From positions 620,001 through 684,000 of the forward strand of contig NZ_LR732330.1 of NCBI RefSeq assembly GCF_902506325.1: DNA of 64,000 bases, given 5' to 3'. Shown one piece after another: positions 34,905 to 45,280 of this stretch; position 1 is the stretch's first letter; each line of letters starts with the position of its first letter. Both the position numbers and the translations under genes were made by a program. The notes below the pieces were generated by a model. That model was not told where the DNA came from and ran no database searches. It saw only the letters and a program-made list of their open reading frames with translations. The DNA comes from Limnobacter sp. 130. GTDB lineage: Bacteria > Pseudomonadota > Gammaproteobacteria > Burkholderiales > Burkholderiaceae_B.

Positions 34905-36743
34905 TTACAACACAGGTGCAGCGTCGATTAGCTGGCGGGTGTAGGCATGCTGTGGATTGGCAAACAAATGTTCTGCAGAACCTCGTTCAACGACATCGCC
35001 GTGCCTTAGCACCACCACTTCATCGGCCAGATACTGCACCACAGCCAGGTTGTGGGTAATGAACAGCAGGGCCACGCCTGTTTCGTTTTGCAATCGCTTG
35101 AGCAAATTCAGTATTTGGGCTTGCACTGAAACATCCAGCGCAGAAGTGGGTTCATCACAAATCAAAATTTTCGGCTCAGATACCAGGGCACGCGCAATCG
35201 CGATGCGCTGGCGTTGCCCTCCAGAGAACTCATGCGGAAAACGCGCAAGTGCCTCGGCGGGCATGCTGACTTGATCGATCACTTTCGCGATTCGCAAGGC
35301 GCGGGCCTGCGCATCCATGTCAGGACGCAAACTCAGCAAGGGTTCTTCCAGAATTTCAGCAATTCGGTGGCGCGGGTTCAGCGAGGCAAAGGGATCCTGA
35401 AACACGAATTGAATTTTAGAGCGCCAGCCTTGGGGGCCACGTTCGGCCCACTGGCGAAGTGGTCGGCTTTCCATCAGCACATCGCCGTCTACTTTCGCAT
35501 TGCTGCCCAGCAGGCCCAACAAGGCCCGGGCGGCTGTGGTTTTACCCGACCCTGACTCACCCACCAAGGCCACGGTACGGCCCTGTTGCAAGGTTATATC
35601 CAGCTTGTTCAAAACAGGTTTGAATTGTTTTTTCAGCAAACCACCTTTTTCAGGATAGGCCACTGACAGCGACACAGTTTGCAAAACCACTTTGCCCTGT
35701 TTACCGATCGATACCGAGTCATCGGCAGCCTGCAAATTGGCCTGTGGTTTCTTGAACGACAAATCAGCATGGTAAAAACAGCGCACGACATGGGTGTCTG
35801 TGGCAGCACTCAATTCAGGAGTGCTCTCTTGGCAATTGTCTTGCGCATGCATGCAGCGGGCGGCAAACCTGCAACCCGGCTGCGGGTTGACCAAAGAGGG
35901 CACCCGGCCCTCCAGCGCATACAAGGCCTGCCCGCGCTGGGCCTGGCTTGGCAAGGACTTCACCAGTGCGTGGGCATACGGATGCCGCGGCGCCGCAAAA
36001 AACTCGGCGGTGCTGGCTTTTTCAACCAGTTGGCCTGCATACATGAGCCCCACCGTGTCAGCCATTTGCTTCACGATGGCCAGGTCGTGCGTAATCAGCA
36101 GCATGGCCATACCCTGCTCACGCTGCAGGGTTTTCAGCAAATCCAGCACTTGGGCCTGAATGGACACATCCAGGGCGGTGGTGGGTTCGTCCGCGATCAG
36201 TAAGTCGGGCTTTACACTCAAAGCCATGGCGATCATCACCCGCTGCTTTTGCCCGCCCGACATTTCAAATGGGTACTGTTGCAGGCGTTTTGCAGGCTCG
36301 GGAATGCCAACTCGGGCAAGCCATTCCTCGGCCTCTTTCAAAGCCTGTGCTTTGCTGGCGCCTGTGTGTAAGCAAATGATTTCAGTGAGCTGATCGCCCA
36401 CGGTCATCACCGGGTTCAGGCTGGTACCGGGCTCCTGGAAAATCATGGCAATGCGTTTGCCCCGCAAGGTTCGCATGGCAGTTTCGCTGATACGCAATAC
36501 GTCCGTACCCTCGGTACTGGCAATGCCCTCACTTAATTTCACTTGTCCGGCCACAATGGCGCCACTGTCGGGCAGCAAGCGCGCAATGCTCAGCGCTGTC
36601 ATGGACTTGCCACAACCCGATTCGCCCACCAAGGCGAAAGTCTGCCCCTTTTCAATGGCCAGAGAAATGTCGTCCAATGCATGCACCCAACCGGCCTCGC
36701 TGGCCAGTCGGGTAGAAAGTCCGTGGATGTCGAGCAAACTCAT
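34905..36743 (-). CDS. yejF: Dual ATPase subunit of a peptide ABC transporter (YejF-like)
   Basis: The 612-residue protein holds two ABC ATPase domains. The first has Walker A GESGCGKS (near 38), signature MSGGQKQRV and Walker [13 protein letters not shown]. The second has GESGSGKT (near 378), [15 protein letters not shown] and [12 protein letters not shown]. An oligopeptide-binding-type cysteine-containing linker ([16 protein letters not shown]) follows the first domain, as in DppD/OppD. It energises import through the two permeases encoded upstream (spacing 4 bases). It is the last gene of the five-gene transporter cluster. Confidence 0.93.
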   Translation of the reverse strand: MSLLDIHGLSTRLASEAGWVHALDDISLAIEKGQTFALVGESGCGKSMTALSIARLLPDSGAIVAGQVKLSEGIASTEGTDVLRISETAMRTLRGKRIAMIFQEPGTSLNPVMTVGDQLTEIICLHTGASKAQALKEAEEWLARVGIPEPAKRLQQYPFEMSGGQKQRVMIAMALSVKPDLLIADEPTTALDVSIQAQVLDLLKTLQREQGMAMLLITHDLAIVKQMADTVGLMYAGQLVEKASTAEFFAAPRHPYAHALVKSLPSQAQRGQALYALEGRVPSLVNPQPGCRFAARCMHAQDNCQESTPELSAATDTHVVRCFYHADLSFKKPQANLQAADDSVSIGKQGKVVLQTVSLSVAYPEKGGLLKKQFKPVLNKLDITLQQGRTVALVGESGSGKTTAARALLGLLGSNAKVDGDVLMESRPLRQWAERGPQGWRSKIQFVFQDPFASLNPRHRIAEILEEPLLSLRPDMDAQARALRIAKVIDQVSMPAEALARFPHEFSGGQRQRIAIARALVSEPKILICDEPTSALDVSVQAQILNLLKRLQNETGVALLFITHNLAVVQYLADEVVVLRHGDVVERGSAEHLFANPQHAYTRQLIDAAPVL

Positions 36744-36747
36744 ACGC

Positions 36748-38145
36748 TTACACCCTTACCAAAGATTGTTTCAACTGGCGTGCGCGGGGATCGAATGCAT
36801 CACGCACGGCATCGGCAAACAGGTTGGCTGACAGCACCAGCAACAGCATGAATACAAACGCTGCCACCAGGCTCCACCATACAATCGGTTCACGGCTTAA
36901 CTCCAACCGTGCCGCATTAATCATGGTGCCGTAACTGAAGGTACTTGGGTCTACGCCCACGCCCACATAACTCAGCACGGCTTCGGCCAGCACCAGGCCA
37001 GAGAAATCCATCACCATGGCGATCAGAATCAGGTGCATCAAATTGGGCAACAAATGCGAGAACAGAATTTTTACGCTGGAAACACCACTGGCCCGTGCTG
37101 CGAGAATGTAATCCTGCTCGCGCATTTTCAATACCTCGCCGCGAATTAGTCGGGCAAGCCCTGTCCAACTGGTCAAGCCCAAAATAGCGCACAGGAAAAA
37201 CAGGCGAAGGTCTGCCTTTTCAACCGAGGATGCAAATGCTTCGGGGTTGGCATCCAGTGCAACCTGCAACATCAGTACCGTTGCGGCAATCAACAGCACG
37301 GAAGGAATGGAATTCAAGGTGGTGTAGATGTACTGAATAATGTCATCGACCCAACCCCTGAAATAACCAGCGGCCAAACCCATGGCAATGCCCACGGGCA
37401 GTGTTAGCAAAGTGGTCAACAAGCCAATCAGCATGGCGGTGCGCAGGCCTTTCAAGGCGATGTAAAACACATCAACACCCACCTTGTCGGTGCCCAGCAC
37501 ATGGTAGGCCTCGGCCCACTTCCAAACCACACCGCCGAGAATACACAACACAAACAAGGTCCACACCACAGCCTGATATGCACCACTGCCGGTGAACACA
37601 CTGATGTTGTTTTGGTGTTCGGCATTGGACATGGCCCGGCGAATAATCCACAAGGCCGAGAGGAAAAATGCCCACAACACTGCACCGCCCAGCGCGCCTT
37701 GATACGCCCGTTTCAACAGGTCCTGGCCTTTCAGGCTTTCATCTTGCAGGTGCGCGCCACCAAACTGCAAACGGGCATAATCGCGCACGGGTTTGCCGTT
37801 CAACTCCATGGTCTCTTTGCTCAAGGCTCGAGTGGCCAGGGGCGCGGAATACGATTTTTCGCGCTCGTAAGCCAATGGGCCCAAGGCGACGTCCAGCACC
37901 GAAATGATGGGATTGGCATAGCGGCTTTGTTGCTCAACATTCAAACGAAGATGAACACTGTCCAACAAGGTAATGACCACCGCCAACAGCAGAATCACCA
38001 AACTGGCACTGGCAATTTTTGATTGAAACACCAAACCCCAAGAAGCACGCGACAACGGGCTTTTGATCACACTGCGGGCATAGGCCAACACGCCCAAAAC
38101 CAGCAGCCAAATGAGTACATCAGTGAGCAATAGTGTGGGTATCAT
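36748..38145 (-). CDS. yejE: ABC transporter permease (YejE-like)
   Basis: The product has 465 residues from ATG 38145, which has AAAGGG 9 bases before it; ATG 38199 would overlap the upstream gene. It is longer than E. coli YejE (about 341), with an extra N-terminal helical part and a periplasmic stretch (ALGPLAYEREKSYSAPLATRA). The C-terminal two thirds is a typical Opp/Dpp permease with the EAA loop motif (YILAARASGVSSVKILFSHLLPN). It forms the channel with the YejB-like subunit encoded 13 bases upstream. Confidence 0.9.
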   Translation of the reverse strand: MIPTLLLTDVLIWLLVLGVLAYARSVIKSPLSRASWGLVFQSKIASASLVILLLAVVITLLDSVHLRLNVEQQSRYANPIISVLDVALGPLAYEREKSYSAPLATRALSKETMELNGKPVRDYARLQFGGAHLQDESLKGQDLLKRAYQGALGGAVLWAFFLSALWIIRRAMSNAEHQNNISVFTGSGAYQAVVWTLFVLCILGGVVWKWAEAYHVLGTDKVGVDVFYIALKGLRTAMLIGLLTTLLTLPVGIAMGLAAGYFRGWVDDIIQYIYTTLNSIPSVLLIAATVLMLQVALDANPEAFASSVEKADLRLFFLCAILGLTSWTGLARLIRGEVLKMREQDYILAARASGVSSVKILFSHLLPNLMHLILIAMVMDFSGLVLAEAVLSYVGVGVDPSTFSYGTMINAARLELSREPIVWWSLVAAFVFMLLLVLSANLFADAVRDAFDPRARQLKQSLVRV

Positions 38146-38158
38146 CAGCCAGCGCCCT

Positions 38159-39136
38159 TTAAGCCAAACGAACCCGAGGGTCCGCGATGGTGTAAGCAAT
38201 GTCGGTCAAAATCAAACCCACCAAATAAAGCACGGAACCTATGAACACCATGGCACGTACAATTGCGAAGTCTTGCGACTGAATGGCCTCGATGGTGTAA
38301 CTGCCCAAGCCGGGAATGCCGAAAAACGATTCGGAAATCAGTGAACCCATGAACAAAAGGGGAATGACCGTGACGGAGCCGGTCAGAATGGGAATCAGCC
38401 CGTTGCGCAACACATGCCGCCCCAGCACTTGCACTTCAGACAAGCCTTTGGCGCGTGCGGTTCGCACATAATCTTTGTTGATTTCTTCAAGGAAAATGGT
38501 GCGGTACCAACGCGTACCACCACCCAAGCCACTGACCACGCCAATGAGAACAGGAAGGATCAGGAAACGCCAAGCATCAAGGCCCGAGTCATATCCGGAA
38601 ATTGGCACCAGTGCCAGTGTTTTCGAGAATAGGTACTGACCACCAATGATGTAAAACAAGCCGGAAATTGACATGGCCAGCACACACAACACCACGCCGG
38701 TTAAATCAAGGTAGGTGCCCCTGAAAAATGTCAGCAGCAACGACAGCACAATGTTCAAAAACAAACCAAGAATGAATACCGGAACGGCCAAAGCCAGGCT
38801 GGGCCCTGCACGCTTTGCAATTTCATTGGCAATGTTGCGGCCGTCGTCCGAACTGCCAAATTCGCCCACAAACATGGGTACCGACTTTTGAAAGAAAATG
38901 GTTTCTGTCAACTTGCCTGTGGCTTGCGCTTCGCTGTTGATCAGCAGTGGCAAGTCGTACCCCTTCTCCCGCTTCCATTGATCCACCGACTCTTGCGAAA
39001 CCCGCTTGCCACCCAATGCCAAACGGGCCATGTCATCAGGACTGTTCACCTGAAAAAACAACACAAAGGTAATCAGGTTGACGCCCAATAGCACCAACAA
39101 ACCGTACAACACACGGCGCAGCAAATAGTTGCCCAT
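38159..39136 (-). CDS. yejB: ABC transporter permease (YejB-like)
   Basis: The 325-residue start MGNYLLRRVLYGLLVLLGVN at 39136 overlaps the preceding gene's stop as TGATG and has a GGAGGG ribosome site, so it is preferred over 39268. The sequence has the DppB/OppB layout: N-terminal helix, a periplasmic loop, then five helices with the EAA loop (YVRTARAKGLSEVQVLGRHVLRNGL). E. coli YejB is close in length. It pairs with the YejE-like permease for oligopeptide import. Confidence 0.92.
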   Translation of the reverse strand: MGNYLLRRVLYGLLVLLGVNLITFVLFFQVNSPDDMARLALGGKRVSQESVDQWKREKGYDLPLLINSEAQATGKLTETIFFQKSVPMFVGEFGSSDDGRNIANEIAKRAGPSLALAVPVFILGLFLNIVLSLLLTFFRGTYLDLTGVVLCVLAMSISGLFYIIGGQYLFSKTLALVPISGYDSGLDAWRFLILPVLIGVVSGLGGGTRWYRTIFLEEINKDYVRTARAKGLSEVQVLGRHVLRNGLIPILTGSVTVIPLLFMGSLISESFFGIPGLGSYTIEAIQSQDFAIVRAMVFIGSVLYLVGLILTDIAYTIADPRVRLA

Positions 39137-41424
39137 CAGCGTTGCCCTCCTGTGCTTTTGGCCAAATCTTCGCGGATACCCATGGCCTGTTCGCGGCGTT
39201 TCCATGCAGCCCAGGCTGGCCAGATAAACAACGCCAGTGCAATCAACAGCACTGGAATGGGCCACCACTCAGGCTGATTCCATTCTTTCCTGGCAGCGTC
39301 GCGCTTGGCCGTGTCAATTGTTTTGTATTTAATGCTGTTGCGCGCAAGGTCGTTGGGTTTCACATTCCCGTACCACTCGTGAATCAAGCCGAATTGCTGG
39401 GGCACAAAAGCAAACAGCCACGGCGCATCGTCTTGAACCAGATCAGTCATTTGGGAAATAATTTGTGCGCGCTCCTCGTTGTTCGGCATGGTTTTCATGC
39501 GCTCAAACATCGCGTCGTACTGCGCGTTGGAATAATTCGATGCGTTTTCACCCGCAGTTTTTGCTCGACTATTGGGGCCATAGAGCAGGAACAAAAAGTT
39601 TTCCGGATCGGGGTAATCGGCATTCCATCCCAGGAAGAAAATTTGCGCGTTGCCCTTGCGGATTTTTTCCTGAAAACGATTCCAGTCTGTGGCCCGAATA
39701 TCCAGCTGGATGTTCAATTTGGCAAACTGCTTGCGGTACCAGTCAAAGCGGGCTTTGTCGCCAGGGCCCCCACCGGTGGTGTCTAAAGCCAAAGTCAAAG
39801 GTTGCCCTGTTTTCGGATCAATACCGTTGTTGTAGCCAGCCTGTTTCAGCAAAGCCAATGCATCTTCAACGGGCTTGCGCACTGGCTTGCCATCAACAAT
39901 GTCATACACCTGCGTGTTGTAACCAGCCTCGCCTTCCTCAAAGCCAAATAAACCTGGGGGTACAGGCCCGTGTGCGGGTACAGCACGGCCATTGGTAAAT
40001 ATCTGCGAAAACTCTTCCCAATCCATAGCGATTGCAATCGCCTGACGAAGCAACTTGGCGCGCTCGGCATCTTGGGCAGATTGACCTGGCCCAACCACAG
40101 GATCGAGCCAGTTAAAGCCCAGATAAAACATGCTGGTGGACAAAGAAGTTTCCAGACGAATGCCTTTCTCAGCCATTTCAGGGGTCAGGGCCGCGTCACC
40201 ATCTGCACTAGCGCGAATGGCTTGGTCGAAGGTGTCTGCACTGACACCGGAGGTGTCGTAATAGCCCTGCAAAAACTTGTTCCAGTAAGGAATGCCTTCT
40301 TTCTCGCGCGTGAACACGACTCGATCAATGAATGGCATGGTTTTACCAGCATCGGCGAGCAAACCTTTGGCTTCGTCGTCAGGCTCACCTTCTGAAGGAT
40401 AGGGCTCACCCCGGTGGTTGGGATTGCGGGTGAGCACCATGCGGGAATTCGGATCGTTCTCGGTCAGCATATAGGCGGCAGTACCCACGGGCCACCAATC
40501 CAATACCAGGTTATTTTCGATGAACCCTTTTTGGCTGTAAAAGGCATCGGCTTCCCAGGGAATGGGTGCAAAAAACGGCATGGCCAACCAGTAAATAAAC
40601 TGCGGGTACTTGCCGTTTACGCGGATTTCAAGGGTGTGGTCGCCCAGCGCTTGGGCACCAGGCAAATCGAATTCACGCAAATCAAGCCACGGCAAATCAG
40701 CGGTGGCCGGCGGAAACGCGTCGCCTGTTTCCTTCTGGATTTTTTCTTTCAGCGCTTTGTCGTGTTCTTGCAGGGTTTTGGACAACTCGCCCAAACCGAC
40801 CACGTAGTCACCCATGTGCCCCAAAATTGGCGACACAATTCTGGAACTTGCCAAGCGCTTGATCTCGTACACGTAGTCGTGTGCGGTCAGTTCACGCGTG
40901 CCCTGCACCTCGAATTGCAGGGGGCTGTTGTACTTGCGGGCTTCGTCGCCCAGTTGGTGATACAAAAAATTGCCTTGCTCATCTTTGGCAAACGCAGGGT
41001 GCGGCTGGTATTTGATGCCCGGCTTTAATTGAATGGTGTAAACACTGGTTTTGACGGCGTCCAAGGGTGCATCGTCGGGTAACACATTGCCCGCCTCATC
41101 CAGGTAAACGGGCATTGGCATGGCCGCAGCCGCCAGCGGTTCAAGCTGATAAGGGCGTTTCAGGTAATGGTACTGAAACAGCGGTTCGTAAATTTGGTAG
41201 GTGAATTCGGCTTCGTCTGACGTATAGGACTGCGCCGGGTCCAGGTGTTTGGGCCGAGCTGTGAAGGCGGTGTAAAGGGTGTTGAGTTTTTTGTCTGTGG
41301 CGGTTTCAACATAGGGATTGTTGGGTGCTTTGCTACATGCGGCCAAGGAAAGGCCCAAAGCCGCCGCCACAACAAAACCACCACTCCACTGAACTGCTTT
41401 TGCGAAACGCTGGAAAACTGCCAA
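39136..41424 (-). CDS. yejA: Peptide-binding lipoprotein of ABC transporter, with C-terminal helix
   Basis: The 762-residue protein has a lipobox (LGLSLAACSKAP), then an SBP family 5 domain (YQIYEPLFQYHYLKRPYQLEP; FYLGFNWLDPVVGPG; NAQIFFLGWNADYPDPENFLF). After this comes an extra hydrophobic segment near the C-terminus (WWPIPVLLIALALFIWPAWAAW) followed by a basic tail. A C-terminal membrane anchor plus a lipid anchor is unusual for a binding protein. It is longer than E. coli YejA (about 600). It precedes the YejB-like gene (overlap TGATG) and supplies substrate to the transporter. Confidence 0.88.
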   Translation of the reverse strand: MAVFQRFAKAVQWSGGFVVAAALGLSLAACSKAPNNPYVETATDKKLNTLYTAFTARPKHLDPAQSYTSDEAEFTYQIYEPLFQYHYLKRPYQLEPLAAAAMPMPVYLDEAGNVLPDDAPLDAVKTSVYTIQLKPGIKYQPHPAFAKDEQGNFLYHQLGDEARKYNSPLQFEVQGTRELTAHDYVYEIKRLASSRIVSPILGHMGDYVVGLGELSKTLQEHDKALKEKIQKETGDAFPPATADLPWLDLREFDLPGAQALGDHTLEIRVNGKYPQFIYWLAMPFFAPIPWEADAFYSQKGFIENNLVLDWWPVGTAAYMLTENDPNSRMVLTRNPNHRGEPYPSEGEPDDEAKGLLADAGKTMPFIDRVVFTREKEGIPYWNKFLQGYYDTSGVSADTFDQAIRASADGDAALTPEMAEKGIRLETSLSTSMFYLGFNWLDPVVGPGQSAQDAERAKLLRQAIAIAMDWEEFSQIFTNGRAVPAHGPVPPGLFGFEEGEAGYNTQVYDIVDGKPVRKPVEDALALLKQAGYNNGIDPKTGQPLTLALDTTGGGPGDKARFDWYRKQFAKLNIQLDIRATDWNRFQEKIRKGNAQIFFLGWNADYPDPENFLFLLYGPNSRAKTAGENASNYSNAQYDAMFERMKTMPNNEERAQIISQMTDLVQDDAPWLFAFVPQQFGLIHEWYGNVKPNDLARNSIKYKTIDTAKRDAARKEWNQPEWWPIPVLLIALALFIWPAWAAWKRREQAMGIREDLAKSTGGQR

Positions 41425-41464
41425 AAAACCACCCTCGCACTGTTGTTTTTTTAGATGGCCTTAT

Positions 41465-42106
41465 TTAACCACGCCAAACGCGCTCCGGACCCGTGTCAGC
41501 ATGAATCCAGCCACCTTTTGAACCGACCCGGAAGTAAAAGCCCACGCCGCCAGCACGGAAACCTTCTACCAACTCACCCAATACCTTGGGGTGCAAGCCG
41601 GGCAGCCGGAAATCAACCGCCTGTCCTTTCAAGTGCAAAGAATTTCGGGCTGCGGGCAGGCCTTGTTCAATCAGGCGAGAATTGGTTTTGAGGCTACGAT
41701 AACCCGAGGTGATTTCAACCGGGGCAACAAAGCCATAACGACGAACAAAGGCCTGTGCAGCCCAAAGGGTGTCGATAATTTGCGTGTCCATGCGGAAAAT
41801 CTGATTTGCCTGCACGTCTCGAAGCAAACCACAAATCTGTTCGTAGGCGATTGGGTTAAGATGTCCGTCTTTCCAGTAAGTAATGTTCAAGCGCTCGCCC
41901 GATTGTGGGCGTACCATTTCAAGGGTGCGCGGTTGCAACCAAAATGTCAGGTCAACCAGCCCCGGATCGAACAAATCGGGTGGAGGAAGCAAATCGGAAC
42001 CAGCGGCCAAAACGCCGCGATTCAGAAATGTGTCTACCGAGCCAATAACGGCCAAAGTGCTTACCGCTTTGAGAAATGATCGTCGGTCGAAATTGTGCAT
42101 TGCCAT
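41465..42106 (-). CDS. Tat-exported YcbK-like M15-type peptidase (DUF882)
   Basis: The 213-residue product begins with a twin-arginine signal (FDRRSFLKAVSTLAVIG). The C-terminal half has VEITSGYRSLKTNSRLIEQG, SLHLKGQAVDFRLPG and GVGFYFRVGSKGGWIHADTG, which match the His/Asp/His metal site of DUF882/peptidase M15_3 proteins. These are thought to trim peptidoglycan cross-links, with E. coli MepK (YcbK) as the best-known member. It lies 40 bases before the peptide transporter genes in the same direction, suggesting joint use on murein peptides. Confidence 0.87.
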   Translation of the reverse strand: MAMHNFDRRSFLKAVSTLAVIGSVDTFLNRGVLAAGSDLLPPPDLFDPGLVDLTFWLQPRTLEMVRPQSGERLNITYWKDGHLNPIAYEQICGLLRDVQANQIFRMDTQIIDTLWAAQAFVRRYGFVAPVEITSGYRSLKTNSRLIEQGLPAARNSLHLKGQAVDFRLPGLHPKVLGELVEGFRAGGVGFYFRVGSKGGWIHADTGPERVWRG

Positions 42107-42164
42107 AACTTAAGAATTTACTTGAACTTATAATATGAGTTCTTTGAAAAAAAGTCACTAATCC

Positions 42165-43586
42165 ATGTCAACAGATCGCCAAAATCAAACAGTTCGCACC
42201 CGTTTTGCACCCAGCCCTACCGGCTATTTGCATTTGGGTGGCGCCAGAACCGCTTTGTACAGCTGGGCTTTTGCCCGCCACCACAAGGGTCAGTTCATTC
42301 TTCGCGTGGAAGACACCGATGTTGAGCGGTCTACGCCCGAAGCCGTTCAAGCCATCATGGACGGCATGGCCTGGTTGAACCTGGATTACGATGAAGGCCC
42401 GTTTTTTCAAATGCAGCGCATGGACCGTTACCGGGCCATGATCGACAAACTGCTTGAAAAAGGCGATGCCTACCTTTGCTACTGTACGCAAGATGAGTTG
42501 AATCAAATGCGTGAAAAGCAACGGGAAAATGGTCAGCGCATTCGTTATGACGGCACCTGGCGCCCCGAGGCTGGCAAAGTGCTGCCCGCGCCACCCGCCG
42601 ACGTCAAGCCTGTGGTGCGCTTCAAAAACCCGTTGAGCGGCGCTGTAAGCTGGGACGATTTGGTGAAAGGGCCCATTTCAATCAACAACGAAGAAATGGA
42701 CGATTTGATTATCGCCCGCCAGGACGGCACGCCCACCTATAACTTTTGCGTGGTGGTGGACGACTGGGAAATGAAAATTACCCATGTGATTCGTGGCGAC
42801 GATCACATCAACAACACGCCGCGCCAAATCAATATTTTGAAAGCGCTGGGCGGTGAGCAGCCCGTTTACGGCCACATTCCGATGATTCTTGGCCCCGATG
42901 GCGAGAAGCTGTCCAAGCGCCACGGCGCGGTCAGTGTGGTGCAGTACCACGAAGAGGGCTTTTTGCCCGACGCCATGATCAACTACCTGGCCCGCTTGGG
43001 CTGGAGTCACGGCGATGACGAACTTTTCAGCCGCGAGCAATTGATTGAGTGGTTTGACTCGACCAACCTGTCGAAATCGGCCGCACAGTTCGACCCTGAA
43101 AAACTGAAATGGGTGAACGCCCATTACATGAAACAGGCCCCGAAAGAATTGCTGCTGTCGGACTTGCAAACCCGCCTGGAGCAAGACGGTGTGAATGCAT
43201 TTGAAGGCCCCAAACTGAATGATGTGCTGGATGTGGTGCTTGAACGCGCCTCCACCTTGGTGCAACTGCGCGACGAAGCCGCGCTATTTTACAAAGTGCC
43301 ACAGGTGAATGCTGAGGAGCTGGCCCCCATGCTGGCCGAAGCGGGTGTGCGCGCAGCGCTTGCCGAATTCAACGAGGGCCTGAACGGTGTGGACTGGAAT
43401 GTGGAAGCACTGAATGGTTTGGTGAAAGCCACCATTAAAAACCACGGCTTGAAAATGCCCAAGCTGGCCATGCCCTTGCGTTTGATGTTGACGGGCATCA
43501 CGCAAACGCCTTCAATTGACAAGGTAATGAACTTGCTGGGCAAGCACACTGTACAAACTCGAATTGCGCAAGGATTGCAATCATGA
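42165..43586 (+). CDS. gltX: Glutamyl-tRNA synthetase
   Basis: The 473-residue class I synthetase has the HIGH-like motif in [18 protein letters not shown] and the KMSKS-like motif in [23 protein letters not shown] segment and the C-terminal helical anticodon-binding domain are present. It charges tRNA-Glu (and in many bacteria tRNA-Gln). Its TGA overlaps the metZ ATG. A TATAAT at 42129-42134 could be the -10 box, but no good -35 box is seen at the usual distance. Confidence 0.97.
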   Translation: MSTDRQNQTVRTRFAPSPTGYLHLGGARTALYSWAFARHHKGQFILRVEDTDVERSTPEAVQAIMDGMAWLNLDYDEGPFFQMQRMDRYRAMIDKLLEKGDAYLCYCTQDELNQMREKQRENGQRIRYDGTWRPEAGKVLPAPPADVKPVVRFKNPLSGAVSWDDLVKGPISINNEEMDDLIIARQDGTPTYNFCVVVDDWEMKITHVIRGDDHINNTPRQINILKALGGEQPVYGHIPMILGPDGEKLSKRHGAVSVVQYHEEGFLPDAMINYLARLGWSHGDDELFSREQLIEWFDSTNLSKSAAQFDPEKLKWVNAHYMKQAPKELLLSDLQTRLEQDGVNAFEGPKLNDVLDVVLERASTLVQLRDEAALFYKVPQVNAEELAPMLAEAGVRAALAEFNEGLNGVDWNVEALNGLVKATIKNHGLKMPKLAMPLRLMLTGITQTPSIDKVMNLLGKHTVQTRIAQGLQS

Positions 43587-44794
43587 GCAACAACAAACCC
43601 AAGGCGAACCCTGCCGACTGGGGCACAGCCACCCAGGCCATTCGCGCGGGCAGCCACCGCACTGAATTTGGCGAACATTCCGAAGCGATGTTTTTAACAT
43701 CGAGCTTTGTGTTCGACAGTGCCGCACAGGCCGCCGCACGCTTTGCCGGTACCGAAGAAGGCAATGTGTATGCCCGTTTTACCAACCCCAGCGTGCAAAT
43801 GTTTGAACAACGCCTGGCCGTGCTGGAAGACATGGAATATTGCCTGGCCACATCCAGCGGCATGGCTGCCATAACAACAACCTGCATGGGCTTGCTCAAT
43901 GCAGGCGACCACATTGTTGCGTCGAAGGCTTTGTTTGGCGCCACTGTGCAGTTGTTTGTGAACATTCTGTCGCGCTTTGGTATTGAAACGACGTTTGTGG
44001 ATGGCACCAGCATTGAGGCTTGGGAAAAGGCGATCAAACCCAACACCAGGTTGTTTTATAGCGAAACACCGTCGAACCCGCTGACTGAAATTCTGGACAT
44101 GAGGGCGCTGAGCGACTTGGCCAAAAAGCACGGCATTTACAACGTGGTCGACAACTGCTTCTGTACCCCTGCCCTGCAAAAGCCGGTCGATTTCGGCACC
44201 GAAATCATTATTCATTCCGCCACCAAATACCTGGATGGCCAAGGCCGTGTGCTGGGTGGCGCCATTTGTGGCCCCAAAGACTTGTTGAAAGACAAAATTC
44301 TGCCCGTACTGCGTACAGCGGGCCCAACCCTGTCTGCATTCAACGCCTGGGTGCTGTTCAAGGGTTTGGAAACGCTGAACATTCGCATGTTGGCGCAATC
44401 GGCTGCTGCGCTTGAAGTTGCCACCTGGCTGGAAGCGCACCCTGCTGTGAGCAAGGTGTACTACCCTGGCCTGAAAAGCCACCCACAGCATGAACTGGCC
44501 ATGAAGCAGCAAAAAACAGGTGGTGCAATTGTGTCGTTCGAGGTGAAATCCATGAACGAAGACGACGCACGTGCCAACGCATGGAATGTGATCGACAACA
44601 GCCATTTGATGTCGATTACTGCCAACCTGGGCGACACCCGCACCACGATTACCCACCCTGGCACTACCACGCACGGAAGGCTAAGCCCTGAAGCGCGTGA
44701 AGCTGCCGGCATCAAGCAGGGCTTGATTCGCTTGGCGATTGGCCTTGAGGATGTTGCCGACTTGAAGAAGGACTTGGCGCGCGGGCTGGGCTGA
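43583..44794 (+). CDS. metZ: O-succinylhomoserine sulfhydrylase (PLP enzyme)
   Basis: The 403-residue Cys/Met-metabolism PLP enzyme has the segment [21 protein letters not shown], a cofactor lysine in [16 protein letters not shown] and the C-terminal [17 protein letters not shown]. Similarity is closest to MetZ of betaproteobacteria and pseudomonads, which forms homocysteine directly from O-succinylhomoserine and sulfide. Cystathionine gamma-synthase is a less likely reading. It overlaps gltX by ATGA and is followed by a strong terminator. Confidence 0.92.
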   Translation: MSNNKPKANPADWGTATQAIRAGSHRTEFGEHSEAMFLTSSFVFDSAAQAAARFAGTEEGNVYARFTNPSVQMFEQRLAVLEDMEYCLATSSGMAAITTTCMGLLNAGDHIVASKALFGATVQLFVNILSRFGIETTFVDGTSIEAWEKAIKPNTRLFYSETPSNPLTEILDMRALSDLAKKHGIYNVVDNCFCTPALQKPVDFGTEIIIHSATKYLDGQGRVLGGAICGPKDLLKDKILPVLRTAGPTLSAFNAWVLFKGLETLNIRMLAQSAAALEVATWLEAHPAVSKVYYPGLKSHPQHELAMKQQKTGGAIVSFEVKSMNEDDARANAWNVIDNSHLMSITANLGDTRTTITHPGTTTHGRLSPEAREAAGIKQGLIRLAIGLEDVADLKKDLARGLG

Positions 44795-44822
44795 CTGGCC
44801 AGGAAGTACGCGAACGGGCAAA

Positions 44823-44854
44823 AAAAAGCCGCTGATTTTCATCAGCGGCTTTTT
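44823..44854. terminator. Bidirectional terminator between metZ and hns
   Basis: AAAAAGCCGCTGAT (44823-44836) and ATCAGCGGCTTTTT (44841-44854) form a perfect 14-bp stem with loop TTTC. T-runs on both strands allow it to stop both metZ and the convergent H-NS gene. Confidence 0.9.
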
Positions 44855-44871
44855 CATGACTGAAGCGCACA

Positions 44872-45201
44872 TTAAACGCGCATTTGGTCTTCGATCAAAC
44901 CCTTGGACAAGGCGTCTTTCATCCAGTTTGGACGCTTACCGCGGCCAGACCAGGTCAATGAGGAATCCTGAGGGTGACGGAAACGCACAGGCGCTGGTCC
45001 CAGCTCGCGTTTTCCCTTGACTTTGCCTCCACCCAATTCTGCAAACAATTCCTCAAGCTTCAAACCTTTTGAAGCAGCAAGTTTCTTTACTTCTTCAATT
45101 GCCTGCAACTTAGAACTACGTTCATTCAATTCTTTTTCAATGGTTGACTTCAATTGTTGAAGCTCAGAAGCACTTAACGCCGATAGATTTAGTTTTTTCA
45201 T
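44872..45201 (-). CDS. H-NS family nucleoid-associated protein
   Basis: The 109-residue protein has an N-terminal helical oligomerisation region (LNLSALSASELQQLKSTIEKE) and the C-terminal H-NS DNA-binding motif (FRHPQDSSLTWSGRGKRPNWM), with SGRGKRP as the AT-hook-like core. Such proteins bind and silence AT-rich DNA. A candidate promoter lies immediately upstream. Short H-NS paralogues are common in Burkholderiales. Confidence 0.95.
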   Translation of the reverse strand: MKKLNLSALSASELQQLKSTIEKELNERSSKLQAIEEVKKLAASKGLKLEELFAELGGGKVKGKRELGPAPVRFRHPQDSSLTWSGRGKRPNWMKDALSKGLIEDQMRV

Positions 45202-45234
45202 TTTTGATTTTAAGAAAGTTTATTAACAAGCCCG

Positions 45235-45263
45235 ATTGTAATTAAATTTGATATTAACCACAA
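45235..45263 (-). promoter_or_regulatory. Candidate sigma-70 promoter of the H-NS gene
   Basis: On the minus strand TTGTGG (45263-45258), a 17-base spacer and TACAAT (45240-45235) form a good -35/-10 pair about 35 bases before the H-NS ATG at 45201. Confidence 0.45.
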
Positions 45264-45280
45264 ACCACAACCTAAATTGA

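Noticed and set aside
38145-38199. Longer N-terminus of the YejE-like permease
   Set aside because: It would overlap the upstream gene and lacks a ribosome site, while ATG 38145 has AAAGGG at proper distance.
43694-44674. 326-codon open frame on the minus strand
   Set aside because: It lies fully opposite metZ and its translation shows no family feature.
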